A stretch of 64,000 nt of DNA from Ilyomonas sp965277535 (GCA_965277535.1 OZ255825.1:3658001-3722000), one strand, 5' to 3'. Positions 18,511 through 28,123 are shown, counted from the first letter of the stretch. Made by a program: numbers and translations. Notes: a model not told the origin generated them from the letters alone.

Positions 18511-18646
18511 TAGTGAGCTATTAGCTATGAGCCTTGAGCTACTAGCCTTGAGTGAAGAAAGAAGCTAAGAAATGACGGGTAGATAACAAATGAAACGAAT
18601 CTTATTGCTCGCAGCTCAAAGCTCAAAGCTCGTAGCTAATTTTGTT
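18511..18646. repeat. AGCT-rich inverted repeat, copy 2
   Basis: GAGCTATTAGCTATGAGC and AGCTACTAGCC units at 18515-18552 face GCTCGCAGCTCAAAGCTC and GCTCGTAGCTAATT at 18607-18642. It is the same kind of element as at 15599-15726. Its right end supplies TAATTTTG (18637-18644), a -7-like box immediately before the rlmH start. Confidence 0.65.
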
Positions 18647-18648
18647 TT

Positions 18649-19122
18649 ATGAAATTTATTTTCTGCAGCGTTGGTAAAGCGCATGAGCGTTATGTGAAGG
18701 AAGGCATTGATGATTTTACCGCTCGCATCAACCATTATTTTTCTGCCGAATGGCTGTTGATTGCAAGCGTAAAAAATGCATCCTCACTATCGCAAAGCGA
18801 ATTGAAGAGGGAAGAAGCAAAAGCTATTCTGGCATCTCTGCAAACGGATGATGTTTTGGTTTTGCTGGATGAACGGGGCAAAGCCATTTCATCAACTCAG
18901 TTGGCACAGCTTATTCAACAAAAAGCAAACGAAAGCTGCAGGCGAATGGTGTTCCTCATTGGTGGGGCTTTTGGCGTAGATGATGTTATTTTTAAACGAG
19001 CCAATCTTACGCTAAGCCTTTCAGAGCTTACGTTTCCGCACATGCTGGTAAGATTGATTTTGGTTGAACAAATTTATCGTGCCTGCACCATTCTAAAAAA
19101 TGAAAAGTATCATCACCAGTGA
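18649..19122 (+). CDS. rlmH: 23S rRNA (pseudouridine-1915-N3)-methyltransferase
   Basis: This 157-residue SPOUT methyltransferase modifies helix 69 of 23S rRNA. The knotted C-terminal half is clear: VLLDERGKAISSTQLA, FLIGGAFGVDD (SAM-binding loop), LSLSELTFPHMLVRLILVEQIYRA and the terminal NEKYHHQ. Length is standard. It is divergent from cysE and ends before a terminator at 19239-19272. Confidence 0.96.
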   Translation: MKFIFCSVGKAHERYVKEGIDDFTARINHYFSAEWLLIASVKNASSLSQSELKREEAKAILASLQTDDVLVLLDERGKAISSTQLAQLIQQKANESCRRMVFLIGGAFGVDDVIFKRANLTLSLSELTFPHMLVRLILVEQIYRACTILKNEKYHHQ

Positions 19123-19238
19123 TTTTTGTTTTTGCTCAAATAATTTATATAAACAACAGTTTTGCTTTGAGATTATAAACTTTACTCACTTCAAAAGTCT
19201 GAGGATATAGAAAAAAGGGCAAAACCAAACAATAAGCA

Positions 19239-19272
19239 AAACGAGCCGGACTTACAATCATCCGGCTCGTTT
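19239..19272. terminator. Bidirectional terminator between rlmH and the DUF892 gene
   Basis: AAACGAGCCGGA (19239-19250) pairs with TCCGGCTCGTTT (19261-19272) around a 10-base loop. It sits between two convergent genes. Confidence 0.75.
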
Positions 19273-19297
19273 CCATTCAATATTCAGAAAAGCAATG

Positions 19298-19777
19298 TTA
19301 TGCTTTGCCCATAATTTCTTTGGCAATTTTTGTGTGTTCTTCATCAGCCTCTTTCGCTTCCTCTGCGGAAGCTTTCATGTCTTTTTGTGATTCGTGCAAA
19401 CCTGCATGTTCTGTATAACTTGCCATTGTGCCAAAGGCAGCTATCCAGTAATGAAGCGCCAACTGACCTGCGGCAATAATGCCCAGGTCACGCGCAGTAT
19501 CTTCTGACGCGGTTGAGAGAACATTCTGGGTTACCTTACCAATGCCTTCGATCACAGCGTTTTCTTTTGTTTCGCTGCTACCGGCTTCCTTCAATGCACG
19601 CTCAATGCGCTCTGCCCACTTCTTCGATGTTTCGTTGCCCTTTTTAAGAGCTTGTTTCAATTGTTCATTTTTTGCTGCCTTGTTAATGGCGTCGGTGGCT
19701 TTTGCTGCCGTTTCGCTGCCGGTTTTCATTGCTGCCAGTCCTTCTTTAATAAGCTGTTTTACTTGTTCGTTTGCCAT
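19298..19777 (-). CDS. DUF892 (YciE/YciF-like) ferritin-like protein
   Basis: This 159-residue all-helical protein has two long amphipathic helices rich in Ala, Lys and Glu. The segment RDLGIIAAGQLALHYWIAAFG followed by E-rich helix KASAEEAKEADEEHTKIA matches the ferritin-like DUF892 family, whose members include stress-induced YciE/YciF. A di-iron site would need Glu and His from these helices (the tail has EEH). Function in the cell is unknown; a stress role is family inference. It is single. Confidence 0.7.
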   Translation of the reverse strand: MANEQVKQLIKEGLAAMKTGSETAAKATDAINKAAKNEQLKQALKKGNETSKKWAERIERALKEAGSSETKENAVIEGIGKVTQNVLSTASEDTARDLGIIAAGQLALHYWIAAFGTMASYTEHAGLHESQKDMKASAEEAKEADEEHTKIAKEIMGKA

Positions 19778-20276
19778 GTAATTGATTTTGTCTTTTGTGG
19801 TTTGCCAGTATAAATTGCTGGGTCAGACCACGGTGTTTTTATAATAGATTAACCCCTTTCCAATTGCACAAAACATTCCAACAGGCAAACCTTTTCTAAA
19901 GGAAATATCAATTCTTTTTTTTATAATGAATAGTAATCATTCAATCAACCGGCTTACAAAACAATAATGGATGAATAATGTACTGTTAAGATGGAATGTT
20001 AGTTATTTATTTATTGATGAATTGAACCTTGCAGTAGATTGAATTACTAATTTTTATTCATCGTGCGATTAACTGTGGTACGCACAAGCGAAAGGCATAC
20101 ACCAGAGTGGGCAGTATAAAAATAGCCAAAAACAAATTCAAAATATAAAACTCCTGTTTTAGATTTGTGGCATTGGGCATCACAACGGCTCAATGTAAAG
20201 TTCAATTGTTTTACCGCCTTTTGCTTTCAGCTTACATGGTTACAAAGGCACTCATTGCTGCATCACTTCACAAATT
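19778..20276. other. Intergenic region, no gene supported
   Basis: About 500 bp between divergent genes. It is AT-rich, with no tRNA, hairpin or convincing promoter that I could pick out. A frame from 20165 overlaps the next gene and looks like a shadow. Confidence 0.5.
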
Positions 20277-20975
20277 ATGGTTTATTATTATCAGTTTCGC
20301 AATCATCATTACAAAACAGAAGAAGTTCGGGTAATTACCTGTCCGCTTTGCCACACAAGAGGTTACATGTACATGAGTGTTCAGCAAAAATACATTTGGA
20401 TGATAGGCCCTATGATGCCGTCATCTAAATACGCCATTGCCTGGTGTGAGCATTGCAACAATTATATCCCGAAAGTAAAGTGGACAGATGAAATGGACAT
20501 CGCTTACGGAGCATTGAAACAAGGCTTACAAACACCCGGCAGGCTGTATCGTGGTTTGTTTGTTTTTCCGCTTGCTGTGGCAGCCTTTGTTGGCGCCCTT
20601 TTTCTTCTTATCAACCTCACTGATAACAGGCAAAAGAACAAAGCAGCCACAGTTAAAGAAGCGATTGCTCATCCTCAGGCGGGCGATATTTTCCAGGTAT
20701 TGCGCAGCGATGGCAGCCGTACTGATTATACCTATTATAAAGTAAGCCGCACAAACGGCGATAGCGTTTACCTAAAGCCTTCAACCGTACACAAAAGCAA
20801 TACGAAAGAATGGGATAATGTACCTGCAGAAGAAAGCGATTATCAGCCGCAGGAAATGGCTTTTTCCATCTCTCAATCGGCTAAAGAAGATATGTTTTTA
20901 AGCAAAGGCGAGCATCCTGAATATGATATGGTTTGGGGCGTTTGGAAAGAGGGCAAACTGATTAAAAAATATTAA
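20277..20975 (+). CDS. Zinc-ribbon membrane protein of unknown function
   Basis: This encodes 232 residues. Near the N-terminus are two CxxC knuckles (ITCPLCHTRG at about 21-30 and WCEHCNNY at about 56-63), which together could hold one zinc. One membrane helix follows (FVFPLAVAAFVGALFLLINL, about 95-114), then a soluble C-terminal domain of about 115 residues (EAIAHPQAGDIFQVLRSDG). By the positive-inside rule the zinc ribbon would be cytosolic and the large domain periplasmic. I recognise no named family. The next gene starts 3 bp after its stop, so they form an operon. Confidence 0.7.
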   Translation: MVYYYQFRNHHYKTEEVRVITCPLCHTRGYMYMSVQQKYIWMIGPMMPSSKYAIAWCEHCNNYIPKVKWTDEMDIAYGALKQGLQTPGRLYRGLFVFPLAVAAFVGALFLLINLTDNRQKNKAATVKEAIAHPQAGDIFQVLRSDGSRTDYTYYKVSRTNGDSVYLKPSTVHKSNTKEWDNVPAEESDYQPQEMAFSISQSAKEDMFLSKGEHPEYDMVWGVWKEGKLIKKY

Positions 20976-20978
20976 GAC

Positions 20979-21314
20979 ATGGCATTTGAAGAGCACAAAG
21001 AACAAAAATACCGCGCGGGTCGTTCCTTCGCCGATTATGAGTATGTAAGCAAGCGTTCGCGCCAGCCTTGGCGAGGTTTGGTTTTGATGTTATTTTTTGC
21101 CGGTCTTTTATGGTGGATGGCATGGGATCGGTGGCACGAAATAAAAGCGGCAGAAGAAACCGGCGCAACAATATCTATGAGTTCTGTTGAATGGGGCTTG
21201 TATAAGATTGGCGGCAAAGAAACGCTTTGCGGTTTTTTTGCGTTGACAGGTGCCGCGCTTGTTTATTTTGGCATCTATAATTATAGGCGACTTGAAAAAA
21301 TAAAAAGGAACTGA
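20979..21314 (+). CDS. Small membrane protein of unknown function
   Basis: This 111-residue protein has two hydrophobic segments (GLVLMLFFAGLLWWMAW, about 30-46, and TLCGFFALTGAALVYFGIYNY, about 82-103). The N-terminus is charged. It lies 3 bp after the zinc-ribbon protein gene and 65 bp before a secreted protein gene on the same strand, which suggests the three act together. No family recognised. Confidence 0.65.
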   Translation: MAFEEHKEQKYRAGRSFADYEYVSKRSRQPWRGLVLMLFFAGLLWWMAWDRWHEIKAAEETGATISMSSVEWGLYKIGGKETLCGFFALTGAALVYFGIYNYRRLEKIKRN

Positions 21315-21379
21315 TGCCATCATTCTTATTTCCGTTGACAATCACAAATAAACTTTTTAAAACTACATAAAAACAAAGC

Positions 21380-21886
21380 ATGAAACAGATCATTACCATT
21401 CTTACCATTGTTATGTTGGGTTCTTTATTCAACGCGGCTAAAGCCCAATCAGACGACGACCGCAACAAATTAGAGCTGACCATTGTGTATAGCGGCAAAA
21501 CCATTTCGGTTGGGCTTAATTCCGTCTCCACCAGCCTATCAAGATCTTCTGATGATGACGATGCTTACGCCACAATAGACACGGCAAAAAGCAAAACCAA
21601 AACGGCGGCAAAGAACGGCACCTTTTACCTTTCGATGGTGATAAAAAAAATGGACGTGGATTTACTGCGTGTGTTCGCCAAAAGGGAAGCTAAGTTTGAT
21701 GGCAGCATCAGTATTGTGGACACTTATGGAAAGAATCCGCCAACCACCATGCAGTTTGGTGGCGCATCACTTGAAAGCTATTCCGACCAGTTTTCACCCA
21801 CATCTTACAATGATAGTTATTCAGGTGCCAATATATCCATTACTTGCGCCAAACTCACTATGAATGGCGTGGCGATAGAGTTGTAA
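21380..21886 (+). CDS. Secreted protein with Hcp/TssD-like pattern
   Basis: This encodes 168 residues with a signal peptide (MKQIITILTIVMLGSLFNAAKAQ). The C-terminal 100 residues follow the strand order seen in Bacteroidota type VI tube proteins: a long strand FYLSMVIKKMDVDLLRVF, then KFDGSISIVD, TTMQFGGASLESYSDQF, and a final ISITCAKLTMNGVAIEL. True TssD proteins lack a Sec signal, and no other type VI gene is near, so this is probably an exported relative with a different job. The resemblance is by eye and needs a fold comparison. Confidence 0.5.
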   Translation: MKQIITILTIVMLGSLFNAAKAQSDDDRNKLELTIVYSGKTISVGLNSVSTSLSRSSDDDDAYATIDTAKSKTKTAAKNGTFYLSMVIKKMDVDLLRVFAKREAKFDGSISIVDTYGKNPPTTMQFGGASLESYSDQFSPTSYNDSYSGANISITCAKLTMNGVAIEL

Positions 21887-22061
21887 AGAAGGTTTCTTAG
21901 TAAACATCGGTTTTAAAAACGATTGTGTTCTTTTAGGAAAGTCTGTGTTCAATGGGCTTGCAAAACACAAGTGATGATAACTAAAGCGATGAGAATATAA
22001 GTAGTTCGTCAGAATTAAGTGATAGTAATCAAAGCAATCATTCCATTATTCTAAGAAGTTT

Positions 22062-22098
22062 AAAAAGTTCCGAACCTTTGAAAGGTTCGGAACTTTTT
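22062..22098. terminator. Terminator hairpin of the TTCCGAACC repeat family, copy 1
   Basis: AAAAAGTTCCGAACCTTT and its exact complement are separated by one base. It lies between a + gene and a - gene. Near-identical hairpins occur at 34313-34349 and 35449-35484. Confidence 0.75.
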
Positions 22099-22242
22099 AC
22101 ATGAATAGCCAACGACTTTGTGCGCAATAGGATGACTGAGTTAAGTAAAGATAAATTTGATGAGATACTTAGTAATTAAAAGATAGGCGTTTTGTGCATT
22201 ATTAAAACCGTTTATGATAAGCGATACAAAAGCTTGCATAGC

Positions 22243-22731
22243 TTAGTCTGCAAACTGATGTAAAGAAGATTTGAATTGCAGATAAGCGTTTTTATAGCGG
22301 TTGTAAGCTGTTTCATTTTTGTACTCAACGCCACTTACCCAGTTGACCTTGGTAGCTCCATTGTTTTCAGTTGTCTCTTGATAAGATCTGGTATAGCTGC
22401 CATCTTTTGAAGTGATTGTCCACAGCTTTGTTGTTTTGTTCCCGTTGATTAACGTTTTTGTACTAACTACTTTTTCGCTATCCTTTAGGGCTATATCGGT
22501 GGGTTCGCCAAACCATTGTGGTGAAAAAATATAAAACGTAACTGCTTCATCGGGCGACGTGAAGAAAGCACTTTCAAAACCTTCGTTATTGGTTGTGCTA
22601 TGCAAGGAAGGATGAACCTGAAAGTTGGATGGATACCTAACTTCGAACCATGCGCCTGTAAATTTTTTGGTTTGAGAAAATGATGAAATAAAAAACAGCG
22701 CAAAACAAAAAATGAATAAAGTTCTTTTCAT
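22243..22731 (-). CDS. Secreted protein of unknown function
   Basis: This encodes 162 residues from ATG 22731, with a clear signal peptide (MKRTLFIFCFALFFISSFSQ). The mature part (FTGAWFEVRYPSNFQVHPS) resembles the PsbP/DUF1795-like pattern of a strand-rich domain beginning with a WFEVRYPSNF segment, but I am unsure of the family. It should be periplasmic or secreted. It is monocistronic; the upstream ATG at 22740 is also possible. Confidence 0.65.
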   Translation of the reverse strand: MKRTLFIFCFALFFISSFSQTKKFTGAWFEVRYPSNFQVHPSLHSTTNNEGFESAFFTSPDEAVTFYIFSPQWFGEPTDIALKDSEKVVSTKTLINGNKTTKLWTITSKDGSYTRSYQETTENNGATKVNWVSGVEYKNETAYNRYKNAYLQFKSSLHQFAD

Positions 22732-22920
22732 ATCAAACATTGTATTTTAAAAACTGATGAACGTATCTGGTTGTGCTCTGAAATGTATGATGGAAACACA
22801 TTGTTTTCAACTCTGCCTGATGGAAATCTAAACAGCGAATAACAGTGAAGACAATAACCTTTAATCTTCCATCATAGCAAAGCCTTCATTTTGTTTTGCC
22901 TTTTGCACAGTAGTTTTATT

Positions 22921-23463
22921 TCAAGTATTTTCTTGCCCGCTCAATAAATGTTCTAAAAATTTTTTTGATTTTTTGCTTTCTGTTTTAAATGCAAAAATTG
23001 TTAACAGGCAACCAAAAAGAAACATGCCGAAAGGAAGCAAAGTGATCGGTGAAAAGCCATGTTGTAAGATTTGCCGGATCTGAGAAAGTGCTGATACAAT
23101 GATCTCCAAACAAACAAGTCCAACGACACCCAGCCAAAAACAAATAAATATCAATACAAAAAGTACGGGTTGCATTGTTATACTTATATGTGTCTCATTA
23201 TGAAAGGCTGAAATGTGCCCGGTAATAACGGGAAGAAAGGAATTTCTATAATTTATGATTCTGCTTATTGTAAATGTATTGCCTGAAATTTGCCCTTTGT
23301 ATGGCTTGTTGGTGCTTTTCTTAGCTATAAAAAAAATAGAACTTTTTTTAGGTTCAACATTGTCGGCCAAACGTCTTATAACTTCATCGGCAGATAATTT
23401 ACTTATCAAAACATAATTTTCATAGGGTAAATATTTTACTAAATTCATTGTTTTCCTTGCCAT
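22921..23463 (-). CDS. Membrane protein of unknown function
   Basis: This 180-residue protein has a soluble N-terminal half (residues 1-95; KSSIFFIAKKSTNKPYKGQISGNTF, here described as a strand-rich segment) and two membrane helices (VLFVLIFICFWLGVVGLV and LLPFGMFLFGCLLTIFAF). This is a common Bacteroidota arrangement without an assigned function. A second possible start is the ATG five codons further in. It stands alone. Confidence 0.6.
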   Translation of the reverse strand: MARKTMNLVKYLPYENYVLISKLSADEVIRRLADNVEPKKSSIFFIAKKSTNKPYKGQISGNTFTISRIINYRNSFLPVITGHISAFHNETHISITMQPVLFVLIFICFWLGVVGLVCLEIIVSALSQIRQILQHGFSPITLLPFGMFLFGCLLTIFAFKTESKKSKKFLEHLLSGQENT

Positions 23464-23890
23464 TATCTAAGTCAGTAGCGTGCATTTGTAAGGTTGCCTG
23501 CAACTCAAAAATATATGAACTTTCTTACCCTTACAACCTTTCGCTTTTACTGCTGAATACAGCTGCAATCAATTACAAAAAAAGCACAAAAGCAAAATAT
23601 TTGTGCAAATACAAACGATACACAAAATGCAGGTTTTGGCAAAGAACTGGTAACTATGTTTATCTAAATAATGAGTGTTGTTGGAATAAAGTAAGGCCGA
23701 TGTTAGTCTCTGATTCTGTAAACATCTGCCATGCTATGAAGATACAAACTTCAATGAAAATGCGACGATGTTGGAAACATTGAAAACTTCGCCGAGTTGG
23801 GGTTTCCCTATCGGCTTGCGTCCTCACAAACCGAAATGCTTAACTATTGTTCAGGTCGGTGCGGACACCGACCTGTAGAAAAAATTGATT
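23464..23890. other. Intergenic region with a hairpin
   Basis: No credible gene. CAGGTCGGTG (23852-23861) pairs with CACCGACCTG (23866-23875) around CGGA, 16 bp past the stop of the minus-strand esterase, but a T-run is missing on either strand. The stretch CCTATCGGCTTGCGTCC (23809 on) resembles one at 34918 on. Confidence 0.5.
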
Positions 23891-25249
23891 TTACTGCGTT
23901 TTGTTAATGAATAACAGCACATCAAAAGCCTGTAGTGGTTGTAGTAATAAAAATGAAACTTTATTTGCTTCCATGGGACGCCTTATTTCAAGCCAAGATT
24001 CAACTGCATAATTATTCCTTGCTTTTCTGATATCTAATAAAAAACGAGGCTTGCCAACTTGTGAAAGAGCACTATCCAAACTACCTGGTTGAGCTGTGGC
24101 TAACGAGGGAGCACAACTACTTCCAACAATAAGCAAATTACTACCAAGTATGGACCTCAGATATTGACCTGTACTATTGGGCGGTTGTGCAAAAGCATTC
24201 CAAACACTTCCAACAGTAGCAGTATTTTTAATATGAGCATTGTGCGCAAATACAAGCACTTTGCCTCCTTCAGCTTCTTTATCTAAAATCCACATCACAT
24301 TTTCAGCCATAGCAGCATCACGGGTACTCATAGTTCTCCATGCTTCCGGAGGAATTTGTCCGGGTTGATCAGGTGGTGACACACGTATCATCTTATCTGT
24401 TTGCTGAGCTACAATAGTATTGTGATACGCCAATTCATATTTTTCTTTTGAAGTAGCAGCAATAAATTTTATTCGCTCACGCTCAAATAGCGAAGTCATA
24501 TCACTGAGTATTGCACTAAGCCTGTCACGTTCTTCCACAGAAAGCAGTGGGTATTTTGCCACAGATAAACGATCCAGGTAAGGTTCTAAAACCGATATCA
24601 TTTTATTTGCTTCCGTTGGATCAACTGAACTGAGATATTTCAATGCTTCGTCCAGTGCTGGATGAGAAGGTGTCGTATCGCCGGGGAAGCCTTGTATCTC
24701 CATATCCATTCCGTAGAATTTAAGCTTGTAATGGTGCGATTTATCAGCATTAAACTTTCTCATCCATTGCAGCAGTTCGATATTTTCCCTGATGGGTTTG
24801 CCAATTGTCAGTTTCTGTGCAGCTTCTTCTGCAGTTCCATCACCGCCAATTATATAACTGGCAGCATAATGTGACTGTGAAAAATTTGCTTCCAATATGA
24901 TAGTTGTGAATCCGCAGTTTTCAACCAAAAAGCGAAACATACGATTTCGAAATGCAAGCGGTTCATGAAAGCCATGTGCAGGTTCACCCAGAGCAACAAC
25001 TCTTGCATTGCCAATTATTTCTTTTAGTGGCTCTAAGTCCATGATACTCGTTGCACTATCACTATTTTTCAGTGGAAAAGCATGATGTTTAGCCCAATCA
25101 ATAAATGGCTTACTATCAAAAAAAGTATCTGGTTTAATTAGTTTGTTTTGTGTGATACCTGCTAGAGGTTTATACGCGAGTAAGAAGAGACACAAAATTA
25201 GTTTAAAAAAAAACGGAGGAGGTGGAAATGATTTATGATATTTCGCCAT
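23891..25249 (-). CDS. Erythromycin esterase family protein
   Basis: This 452-residue protein has an N-terminal hydrophobic segment (FFFKLILCLFLLAYKPLAG) that probably exports it. The core matches the Ere family: VVALGEPAHGFHEPLAFRNR, FTTIILEANFSQS and VLVFAHNAHIKN supply the Glu and His residues that form the active site. Ere enzymes hydrolyse macrolide lactones, but most genomic homologues have unknown substrates and are not resistance genes. It is single. Role in resistance cannot be claimed from sequence. Confidence 0.85.
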   Translation of the reverse strand: MAKYHKSFPPPPFFFKLILCLFLLAYKPLAGITQNKLIKPDTFFDSKPFIDWAKHHAFPLKNSDSATSIMDLEPLKEIIGNARVVALGEPAHGFHEPLAFRNRMFRFLVENCGFTTIILEANFSQSHYAASYIIGGDGTAEEAAQKLTIGKPIRENIELLQWMRKFNADKSHHYKLKFYGMDMEIQGFPGDTTPSHPALDEALKYLSSVDPTEANKMISVLEPYLDRLSVAKYPLLSVEERDRLSAILSDMTSLFERERIKFIAATSKEKYELAYHNTIVAQQTDKMIRVSPPDQPGQIPPEAWRTMSTRDAAMAENVMWILDKEAEGGKVLVFAHNAHIKNTATVGSVWNAFAQPPNSTGQYLRSILGSNLLIVGSSCAPSLATAQPGSLDSALSQVGKPRFLLDIRKARNNYAVESWLEIRRPMEANKVSFLLLQPLQAFDVLLFINKTQ

Positions 25250-25428
25250 ACAGGTTTAGACCAATTTTTATAAAATTAACGTGTTGAAATAAATAGCAGC
25301 CAACTTAAAAATAGACGAAAGTTTTCACCTTGCAAACATTCGCTTTTATTGCACAATCCACTCAGAATCAACCATAATAAAAATAGCAAAGGTCTAAAAA
25401 ATTTTCGCAAATACAACTTTTCCGAAAG

Positions 25429-27825
25429 TTACCTTCCCGGCTTCTTCGCAGGCATCACCGCTTTAGGCGTTAGCTGGTTTCCATTTTTCTTTTTACCCGT
25501 ATCAACCGGCAACTGGCTTTCAGGTTGTATGTTATCATATTGATTATCGGAAGATGGCGGCGGTGGCTGTTGTTGACCGTTATCACCATAATCGGCTGCA
25601 GAGCCGTTGCCTTCGTCTTCACCTTCGGCGCCTAATTGCTGCGGCATATCGTTCACCCAATCGTAAATCACATCGTTCTTCATGACATCGGGTTTGGTAA
25701 ATACTGTTTTGGTATCAATGGCAAGCGCTTTATCGGCAGATACTTTTTGGTAAAACCTTGCCCATATCGGCAACGCTACCGATGAGCCCTGACCTACGCT
25801 GGTACTGCTAAACCGGATGAAGCGATCATCGCAACCGGTCCACGTGCCGCACAACAGTTGTGGTGTGTAACCCATAAACCAGGCATCACTGTTGTCGTTG
25901 GTAGTGCCTGTTTTCCCGGCAATATCGCCTTGCACGCCATAGCTCCAGATGCGCCTGCCGGTACCGAATTTTAATACACCTTCCATCATGCTGATGATGT
26001 AATATGCCGTTACTTCATTTATCACTTCTTTGCGTTGCGGCAGGTTGCTTTGCAACACATTTCCGTTCTTGTCTTCAATACGCGTAATGTACATAGGCTT
26101 TACATTAAAGCCCCTGCCGGGAAACATGCTGTAAGCCTGCATCATTTCGTATAACGATATTTCTTCGGCTCCCAATGCAATAGAAGGATAAGGATCAATC
26201 TTCGTGGTAACACTGCAATTGCGCAGGAACTCAACAAAGCGTTTCGCGCCTTCATTACCATTGCCCAATTGCTTCATAATGTAAGCCGTGGCGCAATTTC
26301 TCGACCATGCCAACGCCATCGCCATCGGCATTGTGCGTCCCGTGCACGAGGTGGTAGTAGCTGGTACCATACCTAAAGAGCCAAAGCTTTGCTGTACATC
26401 TTCAACAGGCGTGTTGGGCGTAAAGCCTGCATCTTCAATTGCCAAACTATACAACAGGGGCTTAATGGTGGAACCCACTTGTCGCTTTGTGTTGATGTTT
26501 ACATGGTCGTATTTGAATGTTTTAAAATCAATGCCGCCCACCCAGGCTTTTACCTCACCACTTAACGGGTCCATCGCCATAAAGCCTGCCTGCAACATAG
26601 CCCGGTGATATTTGATAGAATCCATCGGCGTCATCACCGTGTCCTTGCTTCGGTTCTTATTCCAGGTAAACACCTTCATGGGCGTTTTTATATAGAAAGA
26701 CTTTTTGATTTCCTCGTCTGTTGCGCCATCCTTTTTCATGTTCTTCCACCGCTCGCTTACCTGCATGGCGGCCTGCAATATATTTTCATGCCCGTTCCAA
26801 ACCGATCCGCTTTTGACATTGCTTTGTGCACTCAATATTTTTTGCATTGCCGCAATGTGCTCATCAACGGCTTCTTCCGCATCCAACTGCATCCGCGGAT
26901 TGATGGTGGTAAAAATTTTTAAACCATCTCTATACAAATCGTACGAATCACCATTCGCCTTTTTATGTGCCTTGCACCATTTCTTCATTTCTTCACCCAA
27001 CACCATTCTGAAGTAAGGCGCTAAGCCTGCGGTTTCATCTAATTTTTCATAATCTAAAACAATAGGCTGCTCTTTGATTTCGGCAGCTCTGGTTGCCGAT
27101 AAATAATCGTTACGTACCATTTGATCAAGCACCACATTTCTGCGTTCTCTTGCTCTTTTAGGATTGATGCGCGGATTGTACGTGCTGCTGGCTTTTAACA
27201 TGCCAATGAGCACGGCAGCTTCGCCGACATTTAACCTATCGGGTTCTTTTTTAAAAAATGTTTTTGCTGCATTTCTAACACCATATACATTATCTCCAAA
27301 CGGCACTGTGTTTAAGTACAATGTGATGATTTCAGCCTTGGTAAAATTGCGTTCAAGCTTGATGGCAATGATGCCTTCTTTTAGCTTTTGGATCATGCGT
27401 TTAATGGGGTTACGGCTATAATCGGTAAATAAATTTTTCGCCGTTTGCATGGTGATGGTGCTGGCACCGCCTTCGCCGCCAAGCGAAAAAATAGCTCTGC
27501 CTAAAGCACGCGCATCAATGCCGCTGTGTTCGTAAAAGCGTTCGTCTTCGGTAGCTACCAAGGCATTCACCACATCTTTACTTATGTCTTTGTATTCAAC
27601 ATTTACACGATCTTCCAGATAGTATTTTCCCATCAGTGTTCCATCGGCTGCATACACCTGGCTTGCCAAAGAAGCCGAAGGATTTTGCAACTCTTCAATA
27701 GATGGCATCTTTCCAAAAAAACCATAATTGGCTAACAAAATAAGTAAGACAACAAAGCTGATACCGCCAAAAAAGAGTATCCAGATAATAGCAACCGCTT
27801 TGTTTGTTTTGTTTGTTTTTTTCAT
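25429..27825 (-). CDS. Class A penicillin-binding protein (PBP1A-like)
   Basis: This 798-residue bifunctional enzyme polymerises and cross-links peptidoglycan. There is a short cytosolic tail, one membrane helix (residues about 10-32), a GT51 glycosyltransferase domain (EDERFYEHSGID, GGASTITMQTAKNLF) and a transpeptidase domain with STIK (Ser452), SRN and KTGT (Lys638). The C-terminal 70 residues are Pro/Gln-rich and disordered. I chose ATG 27825 (MKKTNKTNK) over 27837. It is monocistronic. All catalytic motifs are intact. Confidence 0.93.
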   Translation of the reverse strand: MKKTNKTNKAVAIIWILFFGGISFVVLLILLANYGFFGKMPSIEELQNPSASLASQVYAADGTLMGKYYLEDRVNVEYKDISKDVVNALVATEDERFYEHSGIDARALGRAIFSLGGEGGASTITMQTAKNLFTDYSRNPIKRMIQKLKEGIIAIKLERNFTKAEIITLYLNTVPFGDNVYGVRNAAKTFFKKEPDRLNVGEAAVLIGMLKASSTYNPRINPKRARERRNVVLDQMVRNDYLSATRAAEIKEQPIVLDYEKLDETAGLAPYFRMVLGEEMKKWCKAHKKANGDSYDLYRDGLKIFTTINPRMQLDAEEAVDEHIAAMQKILSAQSNVKSGSVWNGHENILQAAMQVSERWKNMKKDGATDEEIKKSFYIKTPMKVFTWNKNRSKDTVMTPMDSIKYHRAMLQAGFMAMDPLSGEVKAWVGGIDFKTFKYDHVNINTKRQVGSTIKPLLYSLAIEDAGFTPNTPVEDVQQSFGSLGMVPATTTSCTGRTMPMAMALAWSRNCATAYIMKQLGNGNEGAKRFVEFLRNCSVTTKIDPYPSIALGAEEISLYEMMQAYSMFPGRGFNVKPMYITRIEDKNGNVLQSNLPQRKEVINEVTAYYIISMMEGVLKFGTGRRIWSYGVQGDIAGKTGTTNDNSDAWFMGYTPQLLCGTWTGCDDRFIRFSSTSVGQGSSVALPIWARFYQKVSADKALAIDTKTVFTKPDVMKNDVIYDWVNDMPQQLGAEGEDEGNGSAADYGDNGQQQPPPPSSDNQYDNIQPESQLPVDTGKKKNGNQLTPKAVMPAKKPGR

Positions 27826-27963
27826 AGAAAGGAGCAAAGTGCAAGTTTACAACGAATGAAACGAAATGATAGTGCGAAAGTAAGTGAAGCAATTGTTATA
27901 CTAAAAGCTAAGCCATGATTGGCACTTTAGTAAGGGATTTGTTTTTGCATGAATTCTTAATTT

Positions 27964-28123
27964 GCGTCATTGCAAGGAACGAAGCAATCTGTGAATTGGA
28001 CAGTGAAGTGGCTTGTGAATGGTGAATAGTCGGTTATAAACGGAATAGAGCTAACCAGCTTACTGCCTGCAAACAGCATTTATTGTACAACAAAGACTGC
28101 TACGCGCGGCTCGCAGTGACGAT
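27964..28123. repeat. MITE-like inverted repeat (GTCATTGC family)
   Basis: GCGTCATTGCAAGGAACG (27964 on) and CGGCTCGCAGTGACGATGC (28105-28123) form imperfect inverted ends about 160 bp apart, with GAAGCAATCT and AGACTGCT inside. Elements beginning CGTCATTGCGAGGAACGAAG are widespread in bacterial intergenic regions. It fills most of the gap between the PBP gene and hom. Confidence 0.6.

Noticed and set aside
21380..21886. Type VI secretion locus
   Set aside because: Only one Hcp-like protein is present, and it has a Sec signal; no sheath, baseplate or ATPase gene is in the window.
23448..23783. 111-codon open frame on + after the membrane protein gene
   Set aside because: No start signal or family, low-complexity residues; probably chance.
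23891..25249. Macrolide resistance gene
   Set aside because: The fold and motifs fit the esterase family, but most genomic members are not shown to give resistance; I call the family only.
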